A stretch of 57,898 bases of DNA from an uncultured delta proteobacterium (GCA_903901335.1 CAIUQR010000006.1:1-57898); one strand, 5' to 3'. Shown: positions 1-7,577, counted from the first letter of the stretch. Notes: generated by a model from the sequence alone, not told the origin. Numbers and translations are program-made.

Positions 1-47
1 GACTTCGAATCCGGGTGTCGGGGGTTCAAATCCCTCCGGGTGTACCA
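1..47 (+). tRNA. tRNA-Arg (anticodon TCG), 3' part only
   Basis: The window opens at about tRNA nucleotide 30. The anticodon loop is CTTCGAA (anticodon TCG), followed by a TCCGG stem half, variable loop GTGTC, a T-arm GGGGG-TTCAAAT-CCCTC, acceptor strand CGGGTGT, discriminator A and an encoded CCA at 45-47. The 5' half lies outside the window, so gene integrity cannot be judged. The identity follows from the anticodon. Confidence 0.8.
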
Positions 48-52
48 GTAAA
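1..52 (+). repeat. Left attachment site of the integrated element
   Basis: This matches 10175-10226 in 50 of 52 positions, with mismatches at 6 and 21. Positions 22-52, from the T-arm to just past the CCA, are identical to 10196-10226 and probably contain the crossover core. This copy is part of a normal-looking tRNA-Arg. Confidence 0.85.
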
Positions 53-55
53 TAC

Positions 56-90
56 AAGCATTTACCCATTATTCAGGTAAATGCTTTTTT
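56..90 (+). terminator. Intrinsic terminator after tRNA-Arg
   Basis: An 11-bp perfect stem (56-66 with 76-86) has a 9-nt loop and is followed by a run of T. It ends the tRNA transcript. The right attachment copy is also followed at once by a terminator, of different sequence. Confidence 0.85.
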
Positions 91-101
91 GTTTTAATGG
101 C

Positions 102-125
102 ATTCTGTCCCGCTCCTGTCCCGCC
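102..125 (+). repeat. Candidate integrase arm-type sites, left end
   Basis: The nonamer CTGTCCCGC occurs twice in direct orientation, at 105-113 and 116-124, spaced 11 bp. The same 24-bp block is present identically at 10021-10044 near the other end of the element. Short direct repeats one helical turn apart, inside both ends of a tyrosine-integrase element, are the usual form of arm-type binding sites. The role is inferred. Confidence 0.6.
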
Positions 126-292
126 TTTTTATTTTCTAAGGACAAAAAAAGCCGATATAGCGAGAGCCGTGCCGGCCCTCTATAAATTTTCTTGTGTCGG
201 TGAAATCGATTGCAACCAGGCCATACAATAGTATGGCGCAAAGACTTTAAACGACAATCAGGAAATACTGATAAGACAATTTACGGTTTACC

Positions 293-311
293 GGACAAAT
301 ATTCCTGAAAA
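293..311 (+). promoter_or_regulatory. Candidate upstream activator site for the sigma-54 promoter
   Basis: This 19-base block matches 10449-10467 in 17 positions. The core ATATTCCTGAAAA starts 91 bp before the -24 element here and 90 bp before it in the other PEP-CTERM gene. An enhancer-binding protein such as PrsR would be expected to bind at about this distance. The binding protein is inferred. Confidence 0.5.
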
Positions 312-389
312 CCGCAATATACCGCATTGAGACAGGGGGTATCCCCCTATCAGGACAAAATTTCAATAAATATTAATAACTTGTCAATG

Positions 390-405
390 TGGCATAAGTT
401 TTGCA
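390..405 (+). promoter_or_regulatory. Sigma-54 promoter of the PEP-CTERM lectin gene
   Basis: TGGCAT-AAGTT-TTGCA has GG (391-392) and GC (403-404) at the required 10-nt separation, which matches the -24/-12 consensus. Transcription would start near 416-417, giving a leader of about 55 nt before the ATG at 471. Sigma-54 control is known for PEP-CTERM genes in other bacteria with the PrsK/PrsR system. Confidence 0.8.
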
Positions 406-470
406 AAAAGTGACTTACGCAGGCAATAGCTTTTGTTCTATAAAAATAGTACCCTTAAAAAGGATGGGAT

Positions 471-1004
471 ATGAAGAATAGATTTTTAGCAGGACTTGGG
501 GTTGGATTAATCATGGTGGGACTTACCGGGATGGCAAATGCATCAACTTACCAAGTTGTTTCTGTGAGCTATTCGGATTGGAATCAGGCTAGAACAGCGG
601 CACAATCTCTTGGTACTGGGTATGACCTTGCTTCAATAACATCTCAAGCAGAGTTTGATACTATAGCCACCATGCTGGGCAACAGTCACAGTAATCGTGA
701 TGAATATTGGATTGGTGCTGAACGAGTTAGCGGGAGTACTTTTAAATGGGTTTCCGGTGAGGCATGGGGGTATGAGAAGTGGTGGGACGGTGAGCCAAAT
801 GGCGATGGTATTGCGGCTGCTATGGATTGGCGGAACGGTTGGGCATGGAATGATGAAGGCTCTGCCCTTGGACAAATCAAAGGGTACATAGTGGAATACA
901 ATCCAAAGTCTGCCCCAGGACAAGCTCCTGAACCTGCAACCATGCTCCTCTTCGGCGCTGGACTAGTCGGATTAGGCGCGATTCGTAGGAAAAAGCAACC
1001 CTGA
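471..1004 (+). CDS. C-type-lectin-fold PEP-CTERM protein
   Basis: The 177-residue protein has an N-terminal signal peptide (about residues 1-24, ending MANA-ST) and a C-type lectin-like domain at about 27-145. Lectin landmarks are WIGAE, a W..GEPNG stretch and WNDE. The tail is a PEP-CTERM sorting signal: PEPATMLLF, a hydrophobic helix, then RRKK. In this family exosortase removes the tail and the protein goes to the cell surface or extracellular matrix. It may bind carbohydrate, but this is not shown. The ATG follows a purine-rich ribosome site (AAGGATGGG). It is the only plus-strand gene of the element and lies next to the attachment site, as cargo would. Confidence 0.85.
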   Translation: MKNRFLAGLGVGLIMVGLTGMANASTYQVVSVSYSDWNQARTAAQSLGTGYDLASITSQAEFDTIATMLGNSHSNRDEYWIGAERVSGSTFKWVSGEAWGYEKWWDGEPNGDGIAAAMDWRNGWAWNDEGSALGQIKGYIVEYNPKSAPGQAPEPATMLLFGAGLVGLGAIRRKKQP

Positions 1005-1030
1005 TATCTTTTCCGCTTTTCCGATATACC

Positions 1031-1065
1031 AAGGCAGGGTCGTTCAATTGGCTCTGCCTTTTTTT
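1031..1065 (+). terminator. Terminator after the PEP-CTERM lectin gene
   Basis: The AAGGCAG/CTGCCTT stem is followed by seven T. The hairpin is recognisably related to the one after the second PEP-CTERM gene (11297-11332), including the shared loop core AATTGGC. Confidence 0.8.
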
Positions 1066-1109
1066 ATTCCATTCACGTCCCCTTGCCAGCATCAGCCAAC
1101 AGGGGGGGA

Positions 1110-1343
1110 TTAAGAAGATGCAGTTTCTTCAAGGTCCGCTTTGTAGGCATCAGTCAATTCATGAAGAACGTCGCAGGCATCGTTTATTTTATCCGCAAGC
1201 ATCGTGAACAGAGGAAACAAGGCTTGAACCTCGGTCCATTCTCTGTCTTCGCCATTTAATGACCTGGCTAAGAATTCAAGCTGAATTCCGAAATCACCTA
1301 CAGCAAAGGCAGTTTTTTCGAGCAAATCTTTATCAAATTTCAT
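1110..1343 (-). CDS. Small helical protein, paralogue of its upstream neighbour
   Basis: I do not recognise a named family. The 77-residue product, started at the ATG with AGGAGGTGG just upstream, looks wholly helical and acidic. It aligns along its length with the product of 1333-1590: both have A..VG..G.Q..FL...L, then LF....DK/EK and D.C..L. Its start overlaps the end of that gene by 11 bp, so the two are co-translated tandem duplicates, perhaps forming a hetero-oligomer. Function is unknown. The longer reading frame upstream of this ATG is not used, since the ribosome site decides the start. Confidence 0.65.
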   Translation of the reverse strand: MKFDKDLLEKTAFAVGDFGIQLEFLARSLNGEDREWTEVQALFPLFTMLADKINDACDVLHELTDAYKADLEETASS

Positions 1344-1590
1344 GCTCCACCTCCTGGCCAGATAAAGCCTGAAGTTCTGCAACCTTTGGCCAATACATTG
1401 ACATATCATTAAGGGTTGTACAGACATCTTGTAATTTTTCGCCGATCGTCACGAATAATTTTAAAATTGCTTCCTCCTCACCAAACTCCATCCCTCCAGT
1501 TGCAAGGAGAGCGTTGGTTAAGAAATCAACCTGTACTCCAAGCTCACCAACCTGATACGCTACTTTCGATAACTCGTTTTCTTCTCTCAT
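1333..1590 (-). CDS. Small helical protein, first of a tandem paralogous pair
   Basis: The 85-residue acidic helical protein has a strong Shine-Dalgarno (AGGAGG) 7 nt before the chosen ATG at 1590. The open frame extends further upstream, but that stretch covers the structured C4-like RNA. Its translation resembles spurious reading frames often annotated over this RNA in other prophages. It shares the pattern VG..G.Q..FL...L and a conserved D.C..L with the following gene. Function is unknown. Placement directly behind the C4-like RNA suggests RNA-controlled expression, which is inference. Confidence 0.65.
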   Translation of the reverse strand: MREENELSKVAYQVGELGVQVDFLTNALLATGGMEFGEEEAILKLFVTIGEKLQDVCTTLNDMSMYWPKVAELQALSGQEVEHEI

Positions 1591-1622
1591 GGTAATCCTC
1601 CTACGCTTAAAGGGAAAATTTT

Positions 1623-1654
1623 CCGCCCTTTGCTGGAAAACGCAAAAAGGGCGG
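1623..1654 (-). other. Hairpin in the leader of the small-protein pair
   Basis: A perfect 9-bp stem, CCGCCCTTT with AAAGGGCGG, lies between the C4-like RNA and the ATG at 1590. On the minus strand it is followed by AAAATTTT, not a clean T run, so a regulatory leader hairpin is as likely as a terminator. Confidence 0.5.
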
Positions 1655-1722
1655 ACATTGTGCGGGTTGACAGACCGGTACCCAAGGAGACCGGCAGGCT
1701 TTCGCCTCCCACACAACGCCGC
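1655..1722 (-). ncRNA. C4-like antisense RNA (phage immunity-type)
   Basis: Read on the minus strand, the segment contains hairpin AGGC-GAAA-GCCT (1696-1707), then hairpin CCGGT...ACCGG (1675-1694), then GTCAACCCGC. This order resembles the C4/CI antisense RNA family of phages P1, P7 and P4, as I remember it. No covariance model was run. In those phages the RNA controls expression of downstream lytic or antirepressor genes. Here it precedes the tandem small-protein pair. Confidence 0.5.
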
Positions 1723-1754
1723 CCAAAAAAAGAGCTTCGCAGTGCTGTGGACAT

Positions 1755-1788
1755 AAAAAAACCGCCAGTTTTTACAGAAAAGGCGGTT
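1755..1788 (-). terminator. Intrinsic terminator upstream of the C4-like RNA
   Basis: On the minus strand AACCGCC pairs with GGCGGTT and is followed by T residues (1759-1755). It would end transcripts from the 1921-3863 gene group and isolate the RNA segment. Alternatively it is an early terminator used by the RNA itself. Confidence 0.65.
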
Positions 1789-1920
1789 GTCCGCCCTGGG
1801 TAATTTCAGGCTGTCAAACCCGGCAACCGTTTTTTTCGGCTGCATGTATATTATTGCCTGGATCCGTCAGGATTGTCAACAGGACATCTTCTCCGGGAGA
1901 AATAAAAGGGAACGACCTTT

Positions 1921-2187
1921 TTATTCATTTTGATTGCACTCAACCAATCGAAACTGCTTCAATGAATCTCTGCATTTACGTAAGAGGTCGTCAATCTGTC
2001 TTCCACTTTCCAAAGCATCCTTGGTATATTTCCCGGTCACATATCGGCCATGAGCCGCGCCAGATAAGCTCTTGCCGCCATGGAGTCTACACCGTCCGTT
2101 CTTCATGGCAGGCTGTCTGCATGAGCCGCCTTGACGTGTTCTCGCGCAACAACGGGTCAGTGACATGGGGTAATTGCTCTTTTTCAT
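1921..2187 (-). CDS. HGGxSTG-type small cysteine-rich protein
   Basis: The 88-residue basic protein has a cysteine cluster (CCARTRQGGSCRQPA, then GRCRLHGG) and the HGGKSLSG motif typical of small phage and island proteins called HGGxSTG. Four cysteines spaced as pairs suggest a zinc-binding head; the C-terminal half is helical and charged. The start overlaps the stop of the upstream gene (ATGA), so translation is coupled. Its biochemical role is not known in the family. Confidence 0.7.
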   Translation of the reverse strand: MKKSNYPMSLTRCCARTRQGGSCRQPAMKNGRCRLHGGKSLSGAAHGRYVTGKYTKDALESGRQIDDLLRKCRDSLKQFRLVECNQNE

Positions 2188-2837
2188 GTGTGCCCCCCCT
2201 CCCCCTGGTCCTTTGATCGCTCAACGGTCCCGACGATGGCTTGACCACCTTCGTTGACAGTGACATGATGCACAGTGACCTTTTGTTCGCCACCTGTACG
2301 GTATTTCTTTAATGCCTCCATCTGTGTGGTGAAGGTCCGAGCCAGCTTATTCAAGGCACGTTCGGCGCTGTCCTGCTGGTCTATGGTCTCAACATGGTTA
2401 AGCCTTCTTACAAAGGTTATGGTTGCCATATGGATTGCCGCCATTTGTGTTGCCAGCATGGTTTCAAGCTGGTCTTTGGGTTGGATACCGTCAATGACTG
2501 CCAGTGCAAAATTTATTGCATTCTGGTCAAATTTTGGCCCTATTGAAACGGCATTGCCTATTTGATCTAAAATACAATTTAAAAAAGCTGGCGATGTCGT
2601 AGCGAACGAATGGAAGAGCAAGCCAAGACCGGTTATTTGATCAGGATGATTACTTTCAATCTTTGTGCCGCCTGTTGGCTTTTCAGTCACTTTTATGGTT
2701 GGTGCGGGCGGCCTGCTGCGTGCTAACTCTCCCAAAGCTTTTATGGCTTTATGCTCTTGGTCTGTTGTTTCGTAAGGTATGACCGCTTTTTTTTCTTCCG
2801 GCGGTGCCCCTTTCTTCCGTGTTGTTGTTTTTTTCAT
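2184..2837 (-). CDS. Conserved phage/island protein of unknown function
   Basis: The 217-residue protein has a lysine/proline-rich N-terminus (residues 1-60), probably disordered, and a helical core at about 70-180. The C-terminus reads QMEALKKYRTGGEQKV then VNEGGQAIVG, a pattern I associate with hypothetical proteins of alpha- and deltaproteobacterial prophages. It is coupled to the HGGxSTG gene by a 4-bp overlap, and the pair often travels together. No enzymatic motif is visible. Confidence 0.65.
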   Translation of the reverse strand: MKKTTTRKKGAPPEEKKAVIPYETTDQEHKAIKALGELARSRPPAPTIKVTEKPTGGTKIESNHPDQITGLGLLFHSFATTSPAFLNCILDQIGNAVSIGPKFDQNAINFALAVIDGIQPKDQLETMLATQMAAIHMATITFVRRLNHVETIDQQDSAERALNKLARTFTTQMEALKKYRTGGEQKVTVHHVTVNEGGQAIVGTVERSKDQGEGGHT

Positions 2838-2855
2838 GGTCTCAACTCCTATTCA

Positions 2856-3863
2856 TCAACCGAACCGCTTGACCGAGCCGACTTTGTTCTTGCCGCCGAT
2901 TATATCAATGTATTCGTTTCCTGGAGGGGCCATTTTGTCGAGCTGGCTGTATGGAACAACCGTTGCGTCTATCGCAAGGCAAGTCAGGTCCGAGTACCAA
3001 TCGTTTCCCCGTGTGTCGCCTGTGTGATCTGCCACCATCACATAATAGAAACCATCGTCATTCAATTTGCTGGCGAGCTCATTAAAAAAGTTTTCCTGCT
3101 GCTGATTCACCCCCAGCCCATACCGCATCTGTTGAATGCTTTTATTGTCCAGCTGGATAGCCTGCCCGATTTTGATAGTTGGGTTTAATAATACCCTGAC
3201 TTTTATCCCGTTCGGTGTCTGTTCCGGGAGGCCGATCATACCTGTCGCTGCCGTGATCACCGGTACGTCTCCAGGCATATAGGCCGTCAAGGGTATCATA
3301 TTCACTTTGCCATCCTGGATACTCCAGTTTGTATCTGTATTTTGTGCCAGGGAGCGCAAAGCATCTCGCGTCATGCCGTAAATGACCTTTCCTCGAGGGA
3401 GCGGGTTGCCTGGTAGGTCTGGAATATATCCTTGCGTCACTCCGTGGGTTGCCATGTCCTTTATGATATATTGCACAGCATTGTTCGGTGCCGTCTGCCC
3501 AGCCGCAAGGGAAACTGCAGTCATCGAAAAGTTGTACGCCCTGTCGCCATCCGCTGCGGTTATATCGAGATAGGTGTCAACCTGTGATTCTCTGCCGAAT
3601 CTGACCTGTTTTATGGTCCCGTCGAAGATGACGCCATAATTACCCTCATAACCGGCCTGGATGACCACGCGGGTGAATTCCTTTTTCACCCTGTTCGCGG
3701 TGTCTCTTGAAAGGTTATAGACCCTGATATCTGCAGAATTGGGTGTTTGTGTGTCACCGCGCCGGATAGAAAACCGAAAGCGTAATTCTGACAAATCAAG
3801 AGCCTTGCCGGATTCATCGCCAGTTATCAGACTGGCCTTTCTTAAGTATTGAGGAACGCTCAT
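2856..3863 (-). CDS. Phage baseplate hub-like protein
   Basis: The 335-residue protein has a beta-rich N-terminus with LSELRFRFSIRRGD and ADIRVYNLS, as in phage baseplate-hub proteins (gpD-like, from contractile or long tails). The middle holds GVIFDGTIKQVRFGRE and ITAADGDRAYNFS. No peptidase motif is evident. The ATG at 3863 is preceded by GGAGGTCACAGA. It is the only recognisable virion-type gene in the element. It may be a leftover of a parent phage, or a satellite protein that redirects or blocks a helper phage's tail assembly. Confidence 0.6.
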   Translation of the reverse strand: MSVPQYLRKASLITGDESGKALDLSELRFRFSIRRGDTQTPNSADIRVYNLSRDTANRVKKEFTRVVIQAGYEGNYGVIFDGTIKQVRFGRESQVDTYLDITAADGDRAYNFSMTAVSLAAGQTAPNNAVQYIIKDMATHGVTQGYIPDLPGNPLPRGKVIYGMTRDALRSLAQNTDTNWSIQDGKVNMIPLTAYMPGDVPVITAATGMIGLPEQTPNGIKVRVLLNPTIKIGQAIQLDNKSIQQMRYGLGVNQQQENFFNELASKLNDDGFYYVMVADHTGDTRGNDWYSDLTCLAIDATVVPYSQLDKMAPPGNEYIDIIGGKNKVGSVKRFG

Positions 3864-3964
3864 TCTGTGACCTCCACGGGGTTTTGATTTTTTTTGATTG
3901 TTTTCAAGCGATTCATCTTATGTTTCTTGATTAAGCGTCACAATGTGTATACAACTTGTTTTGC

Positions 3965-4022
3965 AACGTGAGGCTGCCTGTCGAGTCTCATCCCCCTGCG
4001 ACTCTTCGGGCGGCCTGACGTT
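3965..4022. other. Long imperfect hairpin (23-bp stem)
   Basis: Positions 3965-3987 pair with 4000-4022 around a 12-nt loop, with 3 mismatches and 2 G-T pairs. It lies in the 182-bp gap between the baseplate-like gene and the small gene behind the primase. Neither strand shows a T run, so it is not a plain terminator. Confidence 0.7.
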
Positions 4023-4045
4023 GCGGTATGTTTGAAGATTTACTG

Positions 4046-4384
4046 TCAGTGGACAATACATCGCTGCATGTCTGCCGGAAGTCGCCGCCACTCTTCGGCC
4101 CATGGGCCAACATCCAACCGCCGGACGCAACCATGCATGGCCGGTTTCCCTTCAATGTGAATTGTCTCGGACTGTGCGCAACCTCGGCATATGGCCGGGG
4201 TGTCCTGGCCTTCTTCTGATCGATCGCCAGAAAGAAGCCTGATTTTCTGTTTTTGATGTTCTGCTACAGCTACACCTGCTACTTTTGCTACATCTGACTC
4301 ATAACCGGGCCGAACAGTAGCAGGTGTAGCAACTGTAGCAGTAGCAATGCGCTCTTTTTTGAGTATCCAATTACGTAGCGCCAT
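4046..4384 (-). CDS. Small unknown protein behind the primase
   Basis: The 112-residue protein is not recognised. It begins MALRNWIL, has an Ala/Thr/Val-rich stretch, then a cysteine group (ICRGCAQ, later MHGCVRR) that could bind zinc. The ATG at 4384 lies one base after the primase stop, so it is probably translated by reinitiation. Similar small cysteine-containing proteins often follow DUF3987 primases in islands. Confidence 0.55.
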   Translation of the reverse strand: MALRNWILKKERIATATVATPATVRPGYESDVAKVAGVAVAEHQKQKIRLLSGDRSEEGQDTPAICRGCAQSETIHIEGKPAMHGCVRRLDVGPWAEEWRRLPADMQRCIVH

Positions 4385-4385
4385 T

Positions 4386-6824
4386 TCATCCCTCCAATAA
4401 AGCAGGGTTGATTTTCACCAACTTTTTCTGCCCATCTTTAGCCGACCGGATCCTTCCGGCCTCTTTCAACTCTTCCAGAGCCTGGTCAAGATCATCCTTT
4501 TTTCTGGTGGCATATGGGCCGTTCTGCTGTAAATGCCGTGTGGATACCTCCATTGTCTTTTCCCTCCTGCAATACTCAATCAACCAAGCATCCAGCTTGA
4601 GGGCGTTTGTCTGTTCGACAGGCAAGGCAATTTCACCGATGAAGCGCCGAGCCTCGTACAGGTGCCACGAGACTATTCGGGCCGCTGTCTCCATATGGTC
4701 AGAACCGATTGAACCGCCTGGACTATTCTCGAACACATGGAACAGCGCCGCCAGTCGGGCCGCATTGTCCGCTGCCTTGCTTGCAACGTCTCTGGCCTCT
4801 GCCATGTCCCTCCCTGGTCTCAGCTCTGTTTCCACATCATCATGGAAGGCAATCCAGATCTTTTTGGCATCAGTGGATAGTTCAAGCATTTGAGGGTTGA
4901 GCCTGCCGTTTTCATCAAAATCCAAAGGCCTGGAAAGCAAGGTATTCAGCTGACGGTGAAATCGTTCCCTATCGGGCCAGCATGAGGGCGGATTCTTGAA
5001 CATCCGGTCACCCTGCGTAGATTCCGGCCAGGCAATCATAAACCGGGCAAGGAATCCGATACCGCGGGCAAGGCCCTTTGATGCATCCAGAAATGCCTTC
5101 ACCGTCTCGGGTTGAACGGCAAGGCCCATCGTCAGCCGCGCGCCGTCAACCGTGTATGAGGCTCCGCTTTTTCGGTCAATTCGTAGTGGTTGCCCATCCC
5201 ATAAGGTGTTCAATAGAGAAAGATTCCGCATGACCGATTCCTTCCCCATGGCATGGCCACCAAAAACAACTCCTGCTTCAGAGGCGATAACAGCGCCAAC
5301 CGGCCATTTATCTGCAAGGGAGAACGCAAGGGCTTCCGGGGTGCTATCACTGAATAGTAAACGGGGAACTTTTGGCAATTCAGGCTTATTTCTCTCAAGG
5401 TCAATCATCTGCATTTCAAGCTCGGATGTGTCCTTGCCGGACTTCGACGCGGTCTGGATAGCAGTCAACAGGCCACTCTTTTTAGCCTCCCATGCGCCTT
5501 TTTCAGCCTCGAATTTTACAAGGTCAGGTTTCGCAAGTGTCGACTGATCTCGTTCCCATTGCTTTATCGATCCGGAAAAATGACTATCAACAGTGGTCTT
5601 TCTTTCACCAGAATCTGCAAGAGCTAAAAAGAAAAGGCTTGCCGGACCTTCCAGCCCATCAGCCCGCCGAACATCAACAAGGCCCTGTGCTACAGTTGAG
5701 ACAACGGCCAATGCAGAACATGCAGCCAAGGCAAGTGGGCATTGCACAAAGCCCACCACCTCACGAACAGCCGCGCCGATGATGCCGGGTAGCGCGTCCA
5801 GGGGATAATGTTCACTTGCATGGCGACTGACCAGCGGTAACGGTTCCGGCCATACTTCCGCGCCGATTGCCGCCTGCGCCTGAGGAATAGCAATCTGTCG
5901 TTTGTGTTCTGCGATCCATTTGCCCACCTGCCCGGGAGTCCAGCCTTCAAGCTCCGCGTCGGCCAGATCCCAGCCCGCAACCTTGTCAAGCGGTGGGTCG
6001 ATCATAAAAATCTCAAGCGCTCCAACTCGTAAAGCCTGCTGAGCAATGGCCTCTGCTGCCTTCCGACCTGGATCATCGTTATCAGGCCATATTGCAATTC
6101 TACGTCCTTTTAGCGGAGAGTAATCAGCTTTGCCAACCGCATTACTTCCACCCGGCCAGGTGGTACAAACAGCACCCGGCAAAAGGCGCCCGGCTGCATC
6201 AGCGGTCTTTTCACCCTCTACGATCAACACAGGGGCGTCAAGTCGTTCCGAAAGCTTGTTCAGACCATATATAGGCCGGGGTTCCGGAAATGACTTCCAG
6301 CGCCAGGATGTTACTCCTTTCTCATCAATGCCATGGGTGTATGGAATAATATCTTTCTTTCCATCAGGCTGATCGTATCGGCAGGCATAGCCAAGCAACC
6401 CGCCTTTCTTATCGAGATATTCCCATGTAGCATCTGGAATGCCGTGTTGTGGGTGCCGAATTGCAGGCAGCTTGACTGCCGGGGTGGAAGTCCAGGTGGT
6501 TTCTGTGGTCGTTCGTGCAGTGGTGTGGCGTTTCGGTGCTTCTGTGACGGTTCCCATTATTTCAGCCAGGCGTCGGGCTGCCTCACTTTGTTTTACTCCC
6601 CATATTGCTGCAAAGAGTGAAACAGGATCGCCGCCTTTCTCACCGGTTCCAAAATCTGCCCACTTACCAGTATCGGTATTGACGCTGAGAGAGCCGCCTT
6701 GACCTCCTGAAAGATCGCTGCAAACGTATTCCCGGCCTTGGAGTTTACCGCCAGGTAAAAAGGAAGGCAGAATCCCAGGAAGGGCAGGAATGGCGCTTCT
6801 GTTGATCTCTTCAAAATCGATCAT
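4386..6824 (-). CDS. Toprim/DUF3987 primase-helicase-type replication protein
   Basis: The protein has 812 residues. The N-terminal ~90 residues resemble the zinc-binding primase head, but the usual zinc cysteines are not obvious. A Toprim fold lies at about 190-300, with VLIVEGEKTADAA (catalytic Glu) and IWPDNDDPG (the Asp pair). A DUF3987 domain follows at about 340-780, with a P-loop-like GERKTT at its start. In mobile elements such proteins replicate the excised element. The gene overlaps the small upstream gene by 4 bp (ATGA). It is functionally equivalent to the alpha protein of satellite P4. Confidence 0.85.
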   Translation of the reverse strand: MIDFEEINRSAIPALPGILPSFLPGGKLQGREYVCSDLSGGQGGSLSVNTDTGKWADFGTGEKGGDPVSLFAAIWGVKQSEAARRLAEIMGTVTEAPKRHTTARTTTETTWTSTPAVKLPAIRHPQHGIPDATWEYLDKKGGLLGYACRYDQPDGKKDIIPYTHGIDEKGVTSWRWKSFPEPRPIYGLNKLSERLDAPVLIVEGEKTADAAGRLLPGAVCTTWPGGSNAVGKADYSPLKGRRIAIWPDNDDPGRKAAEAIAQQALRVGALEIFMIDPPLDKVAGWDLADAELEGWTPGQVGKWIAEHKRQIAIPQAQAAIGAEVWPEPLPLVSRHASEHYPLDALPGIIGAAVREVVGFVQCPLALAACSALAVVSTVAQGLVDVRRADGLEGPASLFFLALADSGERKTTVDSHFSGSIKQWERDQSTLAKPDLVKFEAEKGAWEAKKSGLLTAIQTASKSGKDTSELEMQMIDLERNKPELPKVPRLLFSDSTPEALAFSLADKWPVGAVIASEAGVVFGGHAMGKESVMRNLSLLNTLWDGQPLRIDRKSGASYTVDGARLTMGLAVQPETVKAFLDASKGLARGIGFLARFMIAWPESTQGDRMFKNPPSCWPDRERFHRQLNTLLSRPLDFDENGRLNPQMLELSTDAKKIWIAFHDDVETELRPGRDMAEARDVASKAADNAARLAALFHVFENSPGGSIGSDHMETAARIVSWHLYEARRFIGEIALPVEQTNALKLDAWLIEYCRREKTMEVSTRHLQQNGPYATRKKDDLDQALEELKEAGRIRSAKDGQKKLVKINPALLEG

Positions 6825-7051
6825 TCCCGCCCCTCCAGTTTGTCCTTAAATTTGGTCAGGCGGTCAACCATGAGAGAAGACCATTTCGACAGGCAATTGA
6901 TTATCAGTAAATCGATTACAAGATCGACACAATACGATTCAACAAGTTGTAAATAAGTCTTTTTGTGGTTATAATGAAGGCAGTTGTTTGAACCGGCTTT
7001 TCCCAGGGTGCCAGCCTGAAACGGGGGGGCCGGTTTACTTTTTTCCATCAT
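6821..7051 (-). CDS. Small unknown protein between AlpA-like gene and primase
   Basis: The 76-residue protein has no recognised family. It overlaps the stop of the AlpA-like gene at its start (ATGATGG) and the start of the primase at its end (ATGA). This tight coupling is the main reason to believe it is translated. Its middle is hydrophobic (VDLVIDLLIINCLS) and the C-terminus is charged. Confidence 0.5.
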   Translation of the reverse strand: MMEKSKPAPPFQAGTLGKAGSNNCLHYNHKKTYLQLVESYCVDLVIDLLIINCLSKWSSLMVDRLTKFKDKLEGRE

Positions 7052-7299
7052 TTCACCCCTATCCTCGACTGCAACCATCTCGAAAGCTGATTTTTCGGAT
7101 AGACAATCTTTCGACCAAGATAAAAAGCACCTTCCGGGCCTCTGCCTTCACTGTCCATGTTCGCAAGGTGACCTACGCCGAGCGCGCCGCCTGTAAATTT
7201 CTCCACGTCCGGACGGGTCAAAAAATCTCCCTGCCATCTGTCCGCCGCTTCCTGAATAGCATCCCTCGCCGCCTTTACCTGCTCTGCTGTGTTATTCAT
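7048..7299 (-). CDS. AlpA-like / excisionase-type DNA-binding protein
   Basis: The 83-residue protein has a winged-helix pattern: FLTRPDVEKFTGG as the first helices, MDSEGRGP as the turn, FYLGRKIVYPKNQLSRWL as the wing and last helix. This matches AlpA/MerR-like regulators of satellites and islands. Such proteins activate or repress integrase and replication genes and can act as excision factors. It heads the replication operon that continues into the primase. Confidence 0.7.
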   Translation of the reverse strand: MNNTAEQVKAARDAIQEAADRWQGDFLTRPDVEKFTGGALGVGHLANMDSEGRGPEGAFYLGRKIVYPKNQLSRWLQSRIGVK

Positions 7300-7327
7300 C
7301 TTTCTTCCCTCTGTGCTGCATCTTCTT

Positions 7328-7351
7328 GACCTGCCCTTGCAAAGGCAGGTC
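7328..7351. other. Perfect-stem hairpin upstream of the AlpA-like gene
   Basis: GACCTGCC pairs with GGCAGGTC around an 8-nt loop. It lies about 30 bp before the AlpA-like start and could be an operator or a leader hairpin. On the plus strand it is followed by CTTTT, a weak terminator. Confidence 0.45.
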
Positions 7352-7404
7352 CTTTTGAATCATGATTCCTTCATGTGCCCTAAGAATACGGCAGGTTTTT
7401 TCAG

Positions 7405-7577
7405 TTGTCACGAAATAAATTAGCAATATCAATGTGTTATCTGACACAATATCTGCTTGAAAGGGTGACACAGTAGGGAGGTGAAAAAAGAAAGGCCATG
7501 TTGGGAAAAATCAATATGGCCAGAGGTTTATACTATTTCAGAAGGGTAACACAAAAAAGGCGGGAAAAGGTGACACA
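7405..7577. repeat. Iteron-like repeats, candidate replication origin
   Basis: GGTGACACA occurs at 7464-7472 and 7569-7577 and GGTAACACA at 7545-7553. CTGACACA lies at 7441-7448 (part of an inverted pair with TGTGT at 7433-7437), and the inverted TGTCAC at 7406-7411. The 289-bp gap between the AlpA-like gene and 7589 contains no gene. Satellite P4 replicates from similar short direct repeats recognised by its primase-helicase. The origin assignment is inference. Confidence 0.45.

Noticed and set aside
1591..1845. N-terminal extension of the small protein gene up to 1845
   Set aside because: It runs through the structured C4-like RNA and a terminator hairpin. A strong ribosome site marks the later ATG.
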